NCBI GenBank assembly: GCA_022496205.1
Contig: WTXD01000068.1
Coordinates: 62,001 to 126,000, forward strand
Length of the DNA stretch: 64,000 nucleotides
Reading direction: 5' to 3'
Source: Gloeopeniophorella convolvens
Lineage: Eukaryota > Basidiomycota > Agaricomycetes > Russulales
Under the pieces are notes generated by a model that saw nothing but the letters and a program-made list of their open reading frames with translations, was not told the origin of the DNA and did no database searches. This document shows, one piece after another, positions 33,868 to 45,037 of the stretch (positions within the stretch are counted from its first letter, which is position 1; every line of letters begins with the position of its first letter). Both the position numbers and the translations under genes were made by a program.

Positions 33868-35104
33868 CGGCCTGATCCACTGTACCTACATGAAGTAATG
33901 CGATAAGAGCAATGTGACTGGAGTGTTTTGACTGGGCATCAAGGGACCACAAGCGCGCCAGCCATGTCTGCATTCTCAGAGCCAACCCTGTGTTTCGAAA
34001 AAGGGAGGTCACGCCTACGGAGATTGCGCCCATAGTTCCTGAGGCTGTCCCGGCAAACTTGCAATTGTGGGCGAAAGTTAGAATTTAGAACGTAGCCCTC
34101 GGGCCTCGGCGTTTACATACCACGTGGACAGCGGCACATGACCGCAACGCCACGTTGGTTGAGGAAAATTGGACGCACACGACCGTCAAACGTCGGGGTC
34201 GTTTATCGCTTTGTCCGCAACCCATGCAGCCTTACGCACCTAGGCACAGAAATGTCTCCATGAACCTCATCGCTGACGCGCCGAGACTTCGATTCTCCTC
34301 AAATCGCACCCGGTGGCTCGTGGAGTTCTTACAGTATCTCATGTCAAGCCGTCTCGAAGAAGTCCTCCCTCACGAGGATGTGACTCCAAAGAATCCCTCA
34401 AATCGAGATTCGAGGAAATACGACGCCAACCGATCCTAACTTCGACTCTCGGTACTGGTGAGGATCGCTGCCTGGAACCATCGATGAATGAGCTTGCGTT
34501 GGTGCGCCGCCTCGAACAGACCTCGGCGTCGCGACGATTGTGCAGGTCCAGACGCTATGCCCGGATATTTGTGGGGCGGGCAGTGACAAAGCTGACATCG
34601 GAGGGAGGCAAGTCGCGGTAAGCATGCTTCTCTGCCCCTCTTTTGTTCCTTGCGCCCTAGTGCCGCATCCGTTCCGCTCCGTCCTAAGTGCGGCGTGGAG
34701 CAGGCTACCTGGTGAAGTGACTGACAGTGGGCGTTTGATAGACCATGCCTTGATCAGCTGCGACGCTGCAAACGCGACGGGGAACGCAGCCGCTGAATTG
34801 CTGCGGTGCTGCGATGACGAGCGCGAGCGACAGGGTCTCGGAGGGAAGTGAGCAATTAGTCATCACGAAACACGATCGGCACCGGGGCTCCCGAGTTACC
34901 CCGGGTTGATGACGCAATTGACGAGCGCCGTGCGGCCCCCTTCCTCGGACCGGGACCGGCGGCGCAGTGCACGGGCTATGCCCAGCCCTGGCCGCGCTCC
35001 TATATAGTTCACGCCTCCTGCGCATGTGCCATCTTCATTATCCTCTCGACACCCGCCAGAACCCCGAGCTCACCGAATACCCACAACCGCCTTACGAGCC
35101 CATA
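33868..35104. other. Intergenic region between H3 and the 82-aa gene
   Basis: Frames up to 119 codons with no domain. It marks the end of the amplified cassette region; gene content to the right is of a different, housekeeping type. Confidence 0.5.
35001..35006 (+). promoter_or_regulatory. Possible TATA box of the 82-aa gene
   Basis: TATATA in CTCCTATATAGTTC about 100 bp upstream of the ATG at 35105, a usual distance allowing for a short leader. Confidence 0.5.
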
Positions 35105-35409
35105 ATGTCGCACTCGTTCACGCCCTCGCGCTCCCAGCCCACTCTCTCCCGCTCCGTGCTGTCCACCATCTCCCGCTTGTTCGCGACGCCGCTCACGGAG
35201 CCACTCGCCGAGTCGCATTCAATGGTAGACGTGCCCCTGACTGAGTTTCCGCCCTCCCGCCGGCGTGCCGTAAGTCATCGATCTGTTGTCTTCTGATTCC
35301 AAGTCGCTTATACTCGTGCGGTTAGGGGAGCATACTTGCTGAGTCAAAGGCTGCGACATACTCCGGCCGAACATCACGACCCGCGATTCTTGAGGCCATT
35401 GAGATGTAA
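35105..35409 (+). CDS. Small protein, 82 aa, unknown function
   Basis: Two exons, 35105-35269 and 35326-35409, are joined by a 56-bp intron with a good GTAAGT donor and TTAG acceptor; the frame is kept and ends at TAA. The product is Ser/Arg/Pro-rich in the first half (MSHSFTPSRSQPTLSRSVL). It then has a hydrophobic-amphipathic stretch (LSTISRLFATPLTEPLAES) and a basic segment PPSRRRAGSILAESKAATYSGR before the end, AILEAIEM. No domain is recognised. The clean splice, start context and nearby TATA box support a real gene. It lies 500 bp upstream of the Ubp8-like gene in the same orientation. Confidence 0.65.
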
Positions 35410-35912
35410 ACCATGAGTGAGTGTGGTATTTTCTCGCGCGCTAGGGCCCAGTCTGACTTGAGGTTACCACAAGTCAGGTCATAATCATAACGGCTATCCT
35501 CCCCCTCTCTCGCACATGAATCCGTATAATATCCAAATTAATCTGCAAGTCCTATCTTCTCCCCGCTGTATCATTATTAGGCCTGCATCACGGCATATTA
35601 GACCTGGTCGCATTGTTACCGGCCCCTGGGACACTACAGTATCATGCATCGTTGTATATGACCACGCTTATCATCTTATAATCTTTCCGCAATGTTTCTC
35701 ATATTCAAATATATACCAACCTATGCAACTTCTGATAACACCGGGCTTGCCTTGTACACAACCGCAAGGAGACTGAGGAAAAGCCCGCCCAGCCCGACAG
35801 TGACAGTGGAAAGAGGTGAGGTGGAAAGTCGGAGTAGATTCGGGCCGGTGTCGCCGTTCGCCGTCGGGATAGCCGGACCGCGTGGTTAGTGTGTTGCGAC
35901 TGTTGCGCTGCC
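35410..35912. other. Intergenic region upstream of the Ubp8-like gene
   Basis: AT-richer than the surroundings; presumed terminator of the 82-aa gene and promoter of the next gene. No discrete signal is certain. Confidence 0.5.
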
Positions 35913-37938
35913 ATGGCCGCATCTCCCAACTCTGCGACGAGATCGCACTCCAGCTCACCTGCGACCGCGGATGGTCTATTCGACGAACCGACAGACCCAA
36001 ACCGCTGCTCACATATAGCTGCGGTGCTTGCGGACCCGTCGGAGGGCGCAGCGCTGCTCAAGAAGTTCCGTGGCGTGGTTTCGTGGAAGGCGCAGAGGTC
36101 GCATGAGGCACTCCATGCTGCGAAGCGGCGCAAGGTGCGTAGGCTATTCGAGGGTCCCGTTCTGAAATGGATGAAGAAATGAGTAGATAGCGTCGCCGAC
36201 ATGTGGGACATGTGGGCTTACGACGCCCCGTCCGTTTGTCTGCTTGGAGTGTCCATATTCGGGATGTTGGCAGGATGAGCACGTCCTAGATCACTTGAGG
36301 GACGAGGGGCACCGCTTCTGTGCGTGTCAAATTGTCTTCCAATCTGCTTTGACCAACAGCCCGCAGGTGTCGATGCGCAGCTCGGTATCGTGTATTGCCG
36401 AGAGTGTCAAGACATGATATACGAACCAGCGCTCGAGAGCGCCGTCCAGCGAGCGACACTTGCATTCGAGGAACGCGAGAGCAGATTCCGAGGTAGCGTC
36501 CCGCCTTTCCGCTTGTCATCTCTGACCTGCAACGCTACCAGACGAAAAACGCCCGCGCGAGTCATACCAGCCCTGGACGCGCACCGACAAGGACGACGCC
36601 GCGCTGGCCAACACGACCCCGCTCCCGTGCCACGGCCAGCGCGGGCTGCTCAACCTCGGCCAGACCTGCTTCCTCAACGCGACGCTGCAGGCGCTGCTCG
36701 CGAACCCGCTCCTGCGCAGCTACTTCCTCGGCGACCGCCACAACCCGCGCTGGTGCCGCGTGCGCGCGGGCTGCGCGTGCTGTGCGCTGGACCACCTCTT
36801 CGCCGCCGTGCATGCGCCCCCGCCGCGCGCGCCGTTCGGCCCCACGGAGCTGCTCGCCGCCGCGTGGCGCGCGGGCGGCGGCGCGCTGGCGGGGTACGCG
36901 CAGCAGGACGCGCACGAGTGCCTGATCACGCTGCTGAACGCGGCGCACACGAGCTCGCGCGGGTCGACGCTGCTCAAGTGCAACTGCATCGTGCACAGCA
37001 CGTTTGGCGGGATGCTGCAGAGCGACGTGCGCTGTCCGCGCTGCGGCGGCGTCAGCGAGACGGTCGATCCGTGTCTTGACGTTTCGCTTGGGCTGGGGCC
37101 GGGGAAGAATACGCTCGCGAGCTGCCTCAAGAAGTGCGTGGGTCGGGCGTGCGGCGTCAGGTTCTTGTGTGCTTATCGCGCTTTGTAGGTTTACGCAGTC
37201 AGAGGACCTTGCGGTGAAAGACTGGGCATGCCAGAAGTGCGGCAAGGTCTCGCAGGAGGCGAACAAGCGCCTCTCCATCAAGCGCCTTCCGCCCGTCCTC
37301 TCTTTTCAGTTCAAGGTCTGGCCCTCTATATGTGTGGTGTTCCTCGCTGACGCAGCGAACATAGCGCTTCGAGCAGCGCGGGACGGAGACCGTCAAGATC
37401 GACACTCCCGTGCGCATACCTGCCACTATCAGCATGGGGCCCTACACCACAGCTGCGCTCGAAGCAGGCGGCGCGTGCGTTGGCCCTCGCCAGCTCTGCA
37501 CACGACTCCGATCCCTGACCCTGTGCGCAGGTACCCCGGGCCCGAGGCGATGTACGCATATGAGCTCTTCGCAGTGATAAACCACGAAGGCCAGATCGAC
37601 AACGGGCACTACACCTCCTTCGCGCGGTATGACGACACCGTGCGCCCCCTCTTTCTCCGCCCGGTCTTCAACCCTAACCCCAACCCATGCAGTGGTGCCG
37701 CTTCGACGACGACAAAGTCACGCCCGCGACCCTCGCAGGCGTGCTCGGCGCCACGGCACCCGTGTACATGGCGTTCTACGCGAAGCGTCGCTTGGACTAC
37801 AAGCCGCACACGACGCCGTCGTACGTGCTCACGCGGGAGACCGAGGCGGTGCGCGAGCGCGAGCGCGCAGAACGCGCGGCGCGCCAGGCACAGGCGCGGG
37901 AGAAGGAGGTCGAGGACGAGCTGCTCGCGACTGTGTGA
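35913..37938 (+). CDS. ubp8: Ubiquitin carboxyl-terminal hydrolase, SAGA-type (Ubp8-like)
   Basis: Eight exons: 35913-36134, 36187-36319, 36367-36492, 36542-37133, 37189-37315, 37365-37474, 37531-37639 and 37693-37938. They sum to 1665 nt and encode 554 aa; all introns are 47-56 bp and phases are consistent. The N-terminal zinc-finger UBP domain is seen as CSHI, CGTCG, CLECPYSGCW, HVLDHLRDEGHRF and YCRECQDMIYEP. The USP catalytic domain has the Cys box NLGQTCFLNATLQ, QQDAHECL, zinc-ribbon pairs CPRC and CQKC, and the His box INHEGQIDNGHYTSFARYDD, then WCRFDDDKVT. The tail is a charged helix (ERERAERAARQAQ). Domain order fits Ubp8/USP22, which removes ubiquitin from histone H2B in the SAGA complex. 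Exon 4 is extremely GC-rich. It is convergent with F-box A, 200 bp away; a broken copy is at 54395. Confidence 0.92.
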
Positions 37939-38139
37939 GTGGGGATCTGTGTCTGTTTCTTGTCGTTGTATTTTCGTGCATGTGCTGTATGTCTTTCTGG
38001 GGCCGTGCTCCGGGGGTTCTGTATCTCTGGGCACATGGGAATGGATTCCAAACAGAAATGCCTCGTTGGTGTGGCTTGGTATCTATATTCACAAAATCCC
38101 GAAAAGCCGATGGCCCAGTAGCGAACGTTTGGACCTCAA

Positions 38140-39987
38140 TCAGAAGCTGTACCAATACATCTTGGAGATCTTTCCGTGGTGCTGTGGCTACATAAGGCAC
38201 GATCAGTACTCACAGTATTGGGATACGGTAGTCATACCCACCTTTTTGCGCATTTTGAAGGTCGCGATTCCATTCTCGAGAAGAGAACATGCCACTACAT
38301 CGTTAGGTTGAAGCCCCTCTGGAAGCGCGATCTCCTGTTCCAAGAACCGAAGGCCGCCGTCTTCTTCCATCTCCTTCTGCTGCTTTCGCTGACGCTCCTT
38401 CTCTTCGTTTACCTCCCGGTCTTCTGGGTAATAGGCGCGATAGGACAGCATAGTGGCGGCTTCTGCGCGCGCGATGCGCGCAGGGCTGTAGTCCCGCACC
38501 TTCACGACCCATCGCTTATCGCTCTCGCGCAGGACCGGCGGGCCCGTGAGCACCCGCATCCCCATGCTCCGGTGCACCAACAACTGCTCCCAGCTGTCTT
38601 CCATGACGCGCACCGCCTGTGCAGCCCACTCGCTGTGCGGGAGGACGGTGCCGGGCGGGTGCTCGTGGAACAGCTTGAGCAGTACACGCGCAGGCACGTG
38701 AATGTCGCGCTCCACCGAATCGGACCTCGTCGTGACGAGCTGCAGCGCGAGCATGCGCTCCGCGCCTGCCTCGCGCAGCCCGTCGTCGGGCGCGGGCGTG
38801 CGGCGCGGCTTGATGACGTTGCGCCGCATGATGACTTTCCGGCGCGCAGTGCTCACAGGAAGAGGCGGGAGCGCGATACGGAAGCACCGCCCGTCGGTGA
38901 TAGCGACTGGCTTGGGCCCCGCACGGACCTCGTACACGAGGAGGTTTACGGTCAGATAGTCCTCGTCCAGCCCCGCGGCGACGATGTGGTCCTCGTCAAG
39001 AAACTCGTACGAATGGAGGTAATTAAGGCAGGGTTGGGTTGGATAGGGCTGAGGGCGGATGCGGATAAGCAGCGGTGTCGGACGGACAGCACTGCGGGGG
39101 TGACGCCACACTCACTATATCAGCGAAGCGCTCGCCTGTCTTCCAGTTCCAGATCAGAATCGACTTCGTCTTGAGCTCGTCATGTGGCCGGCCAAGCACA
39201 GCAAATCGGTCGCCGCAGATGATAAGTGTTCTGGGGGAATGATCTCTGGGTAGATGCAATGGGAGCTCTCGAATGACCCCATGGGTTTCACTCAGATAAT
39301 GAGGATCTCCGGTCGATAGCTGTAGGATGTGGAAGTCGCCATGATGGTTTCTGTGGGGGAGTGGGTAAGTGGACTACTTGTTCCAAGAGCCGTAAAGCGA
39401 TCGCACGCTCGAAGTACGGCCAAATCCTGCGCTTCATCTACGTCAAATTGATGCGGATAGAAGCGCAATATGAGGTCCCAGTGCTTCTCTTCGACACCGC
39501 GCAACTTGGATGGAAGGCGATGGACGGCGAGCATGACTCGAACATTGCGATTCCCGTCCATAGAGCTGCACTTGGCATACACCAGCAGATCTCCAGAGGC
39601 AATAGACGGCAGAGTTACAGCGTCAAACCCTTTAGGAGCGCTTCTCTCCGACCAAGAGAGCGTCTCCCATGCCTTCTGATGCTCTTGCAGCCTTTGAAGG
39701 CGCGTGACGACATCGATATTGCTATCCTCGCCGCATTGCATTCCCGACGCAGCAAGCTCCAGCTCATACCGCAGAGCGGCGCTTCCCTTAATCACCATGT
39801 TCAGCTTCCTGCATGTCTAGGTAGTGTGAGTGTTAGCAGAGTTTGGAATGGTGTTCAAAGCTTGTCAACGCACCTGCGAGCAAGCAACGATCAACCGCCA
39901 ATCCCCGTACCCTATGATCTTCACCCAGAGCTCTGTCGGGAGACTGATGAGGTGACGAATCATTGTAGCCGTTGATGCAGTCCTCAT
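38140..39987 (-). CDS. F-box protein A
   Basis: The start is taken at 39987 because the in-frame ATG is kept in paralogue A'. The F-box reads SLPTELWVKIIGYGDWRLIVACSQ, then a splice to TCRKLNMVIKGSAALRYELELAASGM. The middle has a beta-rich part (LIICGDRFAVLG, SILIWNWKTGERFADI). The C-terminal half contains IHVPARVLLKLFHEHPP and VHRSMGMRVLTGPPVL. At least four introns are needed; the one near 39355-39370 is not resolved. In A' the final intron uses a GT donor directly after ATFE, but here that site is AT. A GTGGGT 12 bp further on restores the splice in phase, giving the ending PQHHGKISKMYWYSF with the stop at 38140. F-box proteins recruit substrates to SCF ubiquitin ligases; the target is unknown. 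Confidence 0.8.
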
Positions 39988-40627
39988 GGTTCGATTCGCA
40001 GTACACTGTGGCCCCATGTCTGTATGAGAGGAGCCATTCAGAAGCACATGACGGTGGCGCATCGCAAGCGCGCCGAGGCCTATCAACACCGCGCGCACCC
40101 TCCTGACACCGCTCCGGACCCTCACTCAACGACTCCCACGTCCCAGCGACCACGTCGACGTCCCTCATCGACATCCTTGGCCAACTCCACCGAGCGGCGT
40201 AGAAATAATAGAACGAATTGCTCTGGACATCTCCAGCGCTGTATCCAGGGACACCTTGTGCACGATGGCAGCTCTGTTGAATGTACGGTCGATTCGCGGC
40301 AAACGCGCAGTGTTTGCACGTCGTAAATACAACTATTTTATACTACTGAGCATCCATAATAAATCTACTGTGATTGGGTGCCGCACACGCTTGAAAACCG
40401 CGTGCGCGCGACACCCGCGAACGGCGAGTGCGGGGAGAGCTCAGCCACACGCGCTGCGCGCGCGATCCGATTGCAACAAGCTCTCCGAAAGAAGTGCAAG
40501 ACTGACGCGCCTTCAAGCGAAACCCAAGCGAAACCAATAACTTATACATATACCCAGTAAAAAGATGACCCTTCGCTGTTATAGTGATCCTGCAATAGCC
40601 TAGAGATGTACAAGTGACTCCAGTCCG
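39988..40627. other. Intergenic region, no gene
   Basis: Short frames on both strands without domains. The segment upstream of F-box A is partly shared with 56625-57000, showing that the duplication included this spacer. Confidence 0.5.
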
Positions 40628-40873
40628 TCAGGAGCTGTACCAATGCACTTCGAGAATACCCCGTATCCCCATACTCCGGTGCACCGTCAGCCACCCTGTG
40701 CTCTCCGCCATGATATCGATGCACACCACCTGCGTAGCCCACTGTCCGCTCGGCGGGAGCACGGCTGCTGGCGGGTACTCGTGGAACAGCTTGAGCAGAA
40801 CGCGCGCGGGGACGTGGATGTCGCTCTCCGCTGAATCGTGTATCGTCCGCAGTAGCATATACGAATGGATCAA
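40628..40873 (-). pseudogene. F-box A-type C-terminal fragment
   Basis: An 80-codon remnant with IHVPARVLLKLFHEYPPAAVLPPS and TVHRSMGI is clearly homologous to the F-box A C-terminal half. It lacks the F-box and the rest. A matching fragment lies at 57194-57415, so the fragment existed before the block duplication. Confidence 0.85.
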
Positions 40874-40968
40874 AATAATACTGCTTGATTAGTACATGCA
40901 ATAGTGTTGACCTGGATATCAGTGAAGATGACCTACAGTTACAGATAAGTGCCTCCATTCGCCACCAC

Positions 40969-42535
40969 TCACTGGCGTTTGAGATCGTCATGTCGACTGT
41001 TGAAGTTATCGTGATTGAGCACTTCACAAGACACGTCAACCACATTTTCGCCGTCCCGGCTCTCTTCAGTTAACGGCTGATACCTCATCAACACGTCACA
41101 TGGGTTGAACCTGGTCCCATCGGATACGTGGAAGTACAACCGGATGCTGCGCAGGCGGGGAAGCAACTTGACCGGGATAGGCTGGCATAGGGCCCTGGCG
41201 AGAGAGACAGAGGACTCGCTGTCAACCCGCAGCGTGGTCACCGCATTCATTGCCGGGAGGATGACGTGCCAATTCTCAGGGGCGGGCTCATCGAGCACTT
41301 GATTGAACGTATAGTCGTCACCATCGAAACCAAGAACGAGGGTCTCCACGTGTGCAAACGCAGATGCAAGGGCAGTGAAGATGCGCGTGACCGAATCCTC
41401 AACACTGTGCTGATTGACCTCGGGGGCTCGAAGTACAAATGAACCAAGGCTGACAGGGGAGTCGCCGATCTTGATACATATGCATCCGCTTGTTACGCCG
41501 ACGAAAGCGAGGGGAGACTTGAGCATGGCCGACTGATTGATGAAACGAGGGAGCGATGGCATGTGGGGGACGGATGTATCCATTATATCAATGGTAAATT
41601 TGGATAGGGAGGGCGCATCGAAATGGTTCATCAGTTCCTCGATGTGGCCGGCCATGCCGGAGAGCGCCACACTGGACAACTGGGTAAGTGTAGTCCGTGC
41701 TGATCGGCTGGAAGGGGAGAATTCGTGTAGATTAAAGTCAAGGCTAAGGTCCTGTATACGAGGCATCGCTCGTAGGGCGTTTAAAATCCGTTCCATCCAT
41801 GACACTTGAAGGAAACCGGACCCAAGGAATGGCATGTCGAATCGAAACGAGGCAATGTTCGGAAGATGCTGGAAGGAAGGAAGTGCTACGTTCTCCAGGT
41901 ACATGTAGCGCAAAGGCAGGGTGTCTCCGATGTAAAACGCCTTCGGAAGAGCGATTGGGATAGGCCCAAGACATTGGATCCCCAGAGCCTTGAGGTGTGG
42001 GGTATCCCCCTTGATTTCCGAGAGTAGTCGCTCAAGAATATCGGCTGAAGCGTAGAGACCTATATAGACGACCCTCTCATGATGTTGAAGAGAGAGGCGG
42101 ACGTTGTCTAACTTCTCCGGAGTCCAGTTGGAGGATTCACCAAAGAAATATTCGATTTCGAGAGGAAACGGCGGTGAATTTTGGAGGACTTCTGCAACGG
42201 GGGTGGAGTGTCCGCAGTAGATGGTCAACCTTAAGCGTTTTGGGGAAGCTAGGATGATCCTCCGCCAGCGACCACAGACATGAGCCGGCACGAGTCTGTA
42301 CCAAGGCTTCCTCTCCCCAAGCTGAAAATTGGACGACTGAATTCTCCTAAACACGTCGAAAATCTCTAGGAGCGCGATGTCGGGAAGAGAGTGGATCGCC
42401 GCTCTGTCAACATCTGATGCAGCACATCGTGAGAGGCGCTGCAGGATCAGGAGAGAAGGGCGTACAATGTTCAATGGAGGCGTTGCGGCCCGAACCCCGC
42501 GACTCATGCTCAGGAATGCGATCGTTTTCTGTCAT
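40969..42535 (-). CDS. F-box/LRR-like protein B
   Basis: Exon 1 42535-42466, 52-bp intron, exon 2 42413-40969; 504 aa. The frame also reads through the intron from a later ATG at 42507, but the spliced form (MTENDRIPEHESRGSG...) is supported by conservation of exon 1 and donor in the decayed copy B' (58155). The F-box is IHSLPDIALLEIFDVFRR...WYRLVPAHVCGRWRRIILASPKRLRL. It is followed by about 400 residues of irregular leucine-rich repeats (SFRFDMPFL, LRAMPRIQDLSLDFNL, AFAHVETLVLGFDGDD, AVTTLRVDSES). Likely an SCF substrate receptor. It is paralogous to D, E and pseudogene C. Confidence 0.87.
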
Positions 42536-42856
42536 TGTCGGGAGAAGTAAAGTGAGAAGATTTGCACGCTGTCGAGTTTCGTTTGGCATCGTAGCACGTG
42601 ATTCGTCCTAGATAAGATTGTAACTTGGTATCCAAATGTTCACTTCGCTCTTTACTATCTACTACCACAATCTCTATCCGGCCTCCCAGATCTTAACACA
42701 CGCAAGTTTGGACCAGGGCGAGAATAGATGAGTAAAGGCTCAGGTAACTAGACTGGTGGCCGAGTCTCTATACAACGCTGACGATGGCAAGCATGTACCG
42801 TGTGTATAGACTGCGGAGAACTCGGGATGGCTTGATGGGGATTCGCGCTATCTCTC

Positions 42857-43220
42857 AGATTTCATCGGGCAGTCACTCAGCGTGACGGCTTGCCGCGCGG
42901 CGAATGGCACGACCGTGTGTCTCGAGTCTCGCGCTTACAGTACGCGCGCATCAGATATATGCGCCTTTCCCCTCCTCTGCTGTCTTTTGGGAAGCAAAAA
43001 CGAAATAGATCTGAGCCATGAGAGTAAAAAGAAGAATGGGATAATGAAAGTGCAAGTGCGCATACGCTCAGCGCACGGGTGAGATGACTCCGAGTCGAAA
43101 CACAGCGGCGGCGCGGGGTCGTTGCTCTCAGCCAGGACTGACCCGTTCCGTTCCCCGACGCCCAGAACAGATTGACAACTGTCAGAGGCCGTCACGCAGC
43201 GTGACCTACCGATGAAATCT
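42857..43220. repeat. Inverted-repeat element (MITE-like)
   Basis: 364 bp bounded by imperfect terminal inverted repeats of 33 bp (28 of 33 positions match). Each starts AGATTTCATCGG and contains a further internal palindrome of the GTCAC...GTGAC kind. The interior is non-coding. A target-site duplication is not evident. It lies between F-box B and formate dehydrogenase. Confidence 0.7.
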
Positions 43221-43675
43221 ATCAATGGGCGAAAAGATAGTGCGAACTCCTATGAAGCCATCCCGAGTTCTACCAGACTGCCAGGTAACGGCAAGACGCG
43301 ACGCTGGGACGCGCCGGGATCGCGCGCGGGACGTGTCAACAGGATGCGTGCGCGTCGCGTGCTTACATACGCGTCTGCAGGCTCCTCAGAGCAGCAGCGA
43401 CCCGGCGCGCGGACAAGCGCGCCTCCGGCGTCTGCTTTGGGAGACCATCGGCATGCGCTCTGTGGTTTGCACCGAGGTAGTACCCAAGGCAACATCACAG
43501 TATATACAGGATTCTTCAATTCGCAGCGACCACCTTCAGATTAATCAAAGTATACTGTACGGTTACGAGCTACGTCCGATGGCTACTGAACAACATAGGG
43601 CGAAGCCCACCCTGGACATATCATGCTGAAAATCTGCAATGCGATTCAACGCTGTCCGTCTGAAGCGCGATCGAA

Positions 43676-45037
43676 TCAGCGAACAAGGAGACGGGTCAAT
43701 ACGGAGCACTCACAAGATGTAGTCTCATACTTCCCGGTGCCGACGATCACGTTGCCCGGGTCCTGAGCCTTACCCTCGAAGAAGTTCTCCAGGATCTGCC
43801 GTGTGCCTTCGGCGTAGCGCGTCTGCGCATCCAGAGTCGTTCCCGAGTAGTGCGGTGTCATCCCATTGCCACCGCCAACTGGGCCCTGCATCGACCGCCA
43901 TGGGTGATCCCGCGGCGCGGGTTGCACATTCCATACGTCGCCGGCATAACCTCGTAGCTGTCCAGAGCGCACGGCCGCCGCAACGTCCTCTGCGACACAG
44001 ATAGCACCCCGGGCCGTGTTCACCAGCCATGCACCATGCTTGAACTTCGCAAGCAGGTCCTTGTTGACCAGTCCGAGCGTGCCCTCGTGCAACGGCGCAT
44101 TGATCGTGATGACATCACACTGCGACACGAATTCCTGGTCGCAGCCAGGAGTTAGAGACACCGCCGTCTCGTGCGAGAACAACGTAGTATTCACCTCGAT
44201 GTCCATCACGCGGCGGGCGCCAACAGCCTTCTCAGCTTCTGCAGGTAGGCCATTGTAGTCGTAGTAGAGCAGCTCCTTGCAGTTGAACGGAACCAGGCGC
44301 TGCAGCACACGGTAGCCGATGCGACCGGCGCCGAGAGTTCCGACAACTTTGCCCTCGAGATCGAACGCGTTGCGTGCGATATCCGAGACTTGCCAGTCGC
44401 CACGTGCGGCCATCTCGTGCGCAGGCACGAAATTGCGGACGAGGAGCAGGATGGACATCATGACCTGCTCGGCAACGGAGACGACGTTCGATCCAGAGAC
44501 TTCGAGGACCTGGATTTGGCGATCGACGGCAGCGTTGAGGTCGATGTGGTCAGAGCCAACACCTGCAGTGACGCAGAGCTTCAGGTTCTTGGCCTGGGAG
44601 TAGAGTGAGCAAGGATGGGAAAGCAGGTGAGGGATTACATTACCTTGTTCATGAGGTCATGTGTAAGGTATCCGGGGTGGAACGGAGTGGTGATGAGAAT
44701 ATCGGTCTGAGTTGCTATTAGCACGTGCCATCCTAGAGAAGCAAGAGGCCTTACATCGACGATATGCTTCTGGAAGTCGCTATCAGGACCCTCTTTCGAG
44801 CTGGTGACCTAGCGCTACAGTTCAGCAGGCAATTCAGTATGCACTAGATTGCAAGGCTCACGATAAACTCATGACCGAGAGACTCGAGATATTGGCGAAG
44901 ACCGAGCTCATTCTCAACGGTGCCAAGGAGGCGGGGCTCAGCCTTGGCAGCCTCAAAGCCGTTGTACAGGATGGCGAGAACCTGGAAACCGAGTCAGTCC
45001 CTGCTGATGCCATAAGCATTATGGTGTACACCTTCAT
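43676..45037 (-). CDS. fdh: NAD-dependent formate dehydrogenase
   Basis: Exons: 45037-45032 (only Met-Lys), 44981-44862, 44808-44755, 44706-44644, 44593-44195, 44134-43676; about 366 aa as modelled. The intron 44194-44135 has a good CTAAC branch point and is phase-neutral, so it would be missed by frame alone. The enzyme oxidises formate to CO2 with NAD+ in the cytosol. Visible features are [26 protein letters not shown], the Rossmann motif [13 protein letters not shown], the catalytic Arg in NTARGAICV, Gln in [10 protein letters not shown] and His in [19 protein letters not shown]. In [13 protein letters not shown] the residue after AE is Gln, where I expect His in most homologues. The C-terminus is uncertain: a GTGAGT after YETTS (43713) may splice to an exon near 43633. 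Confidence 0.85.

Noticed and set aside
40969..42507. Unspliced 512-aa reading of F-box B from the ATG at 42507
   Set aside because: A 52-bp intron with GTACGC donor and an exon 1 conserved in copy B' give a better start at 42535.
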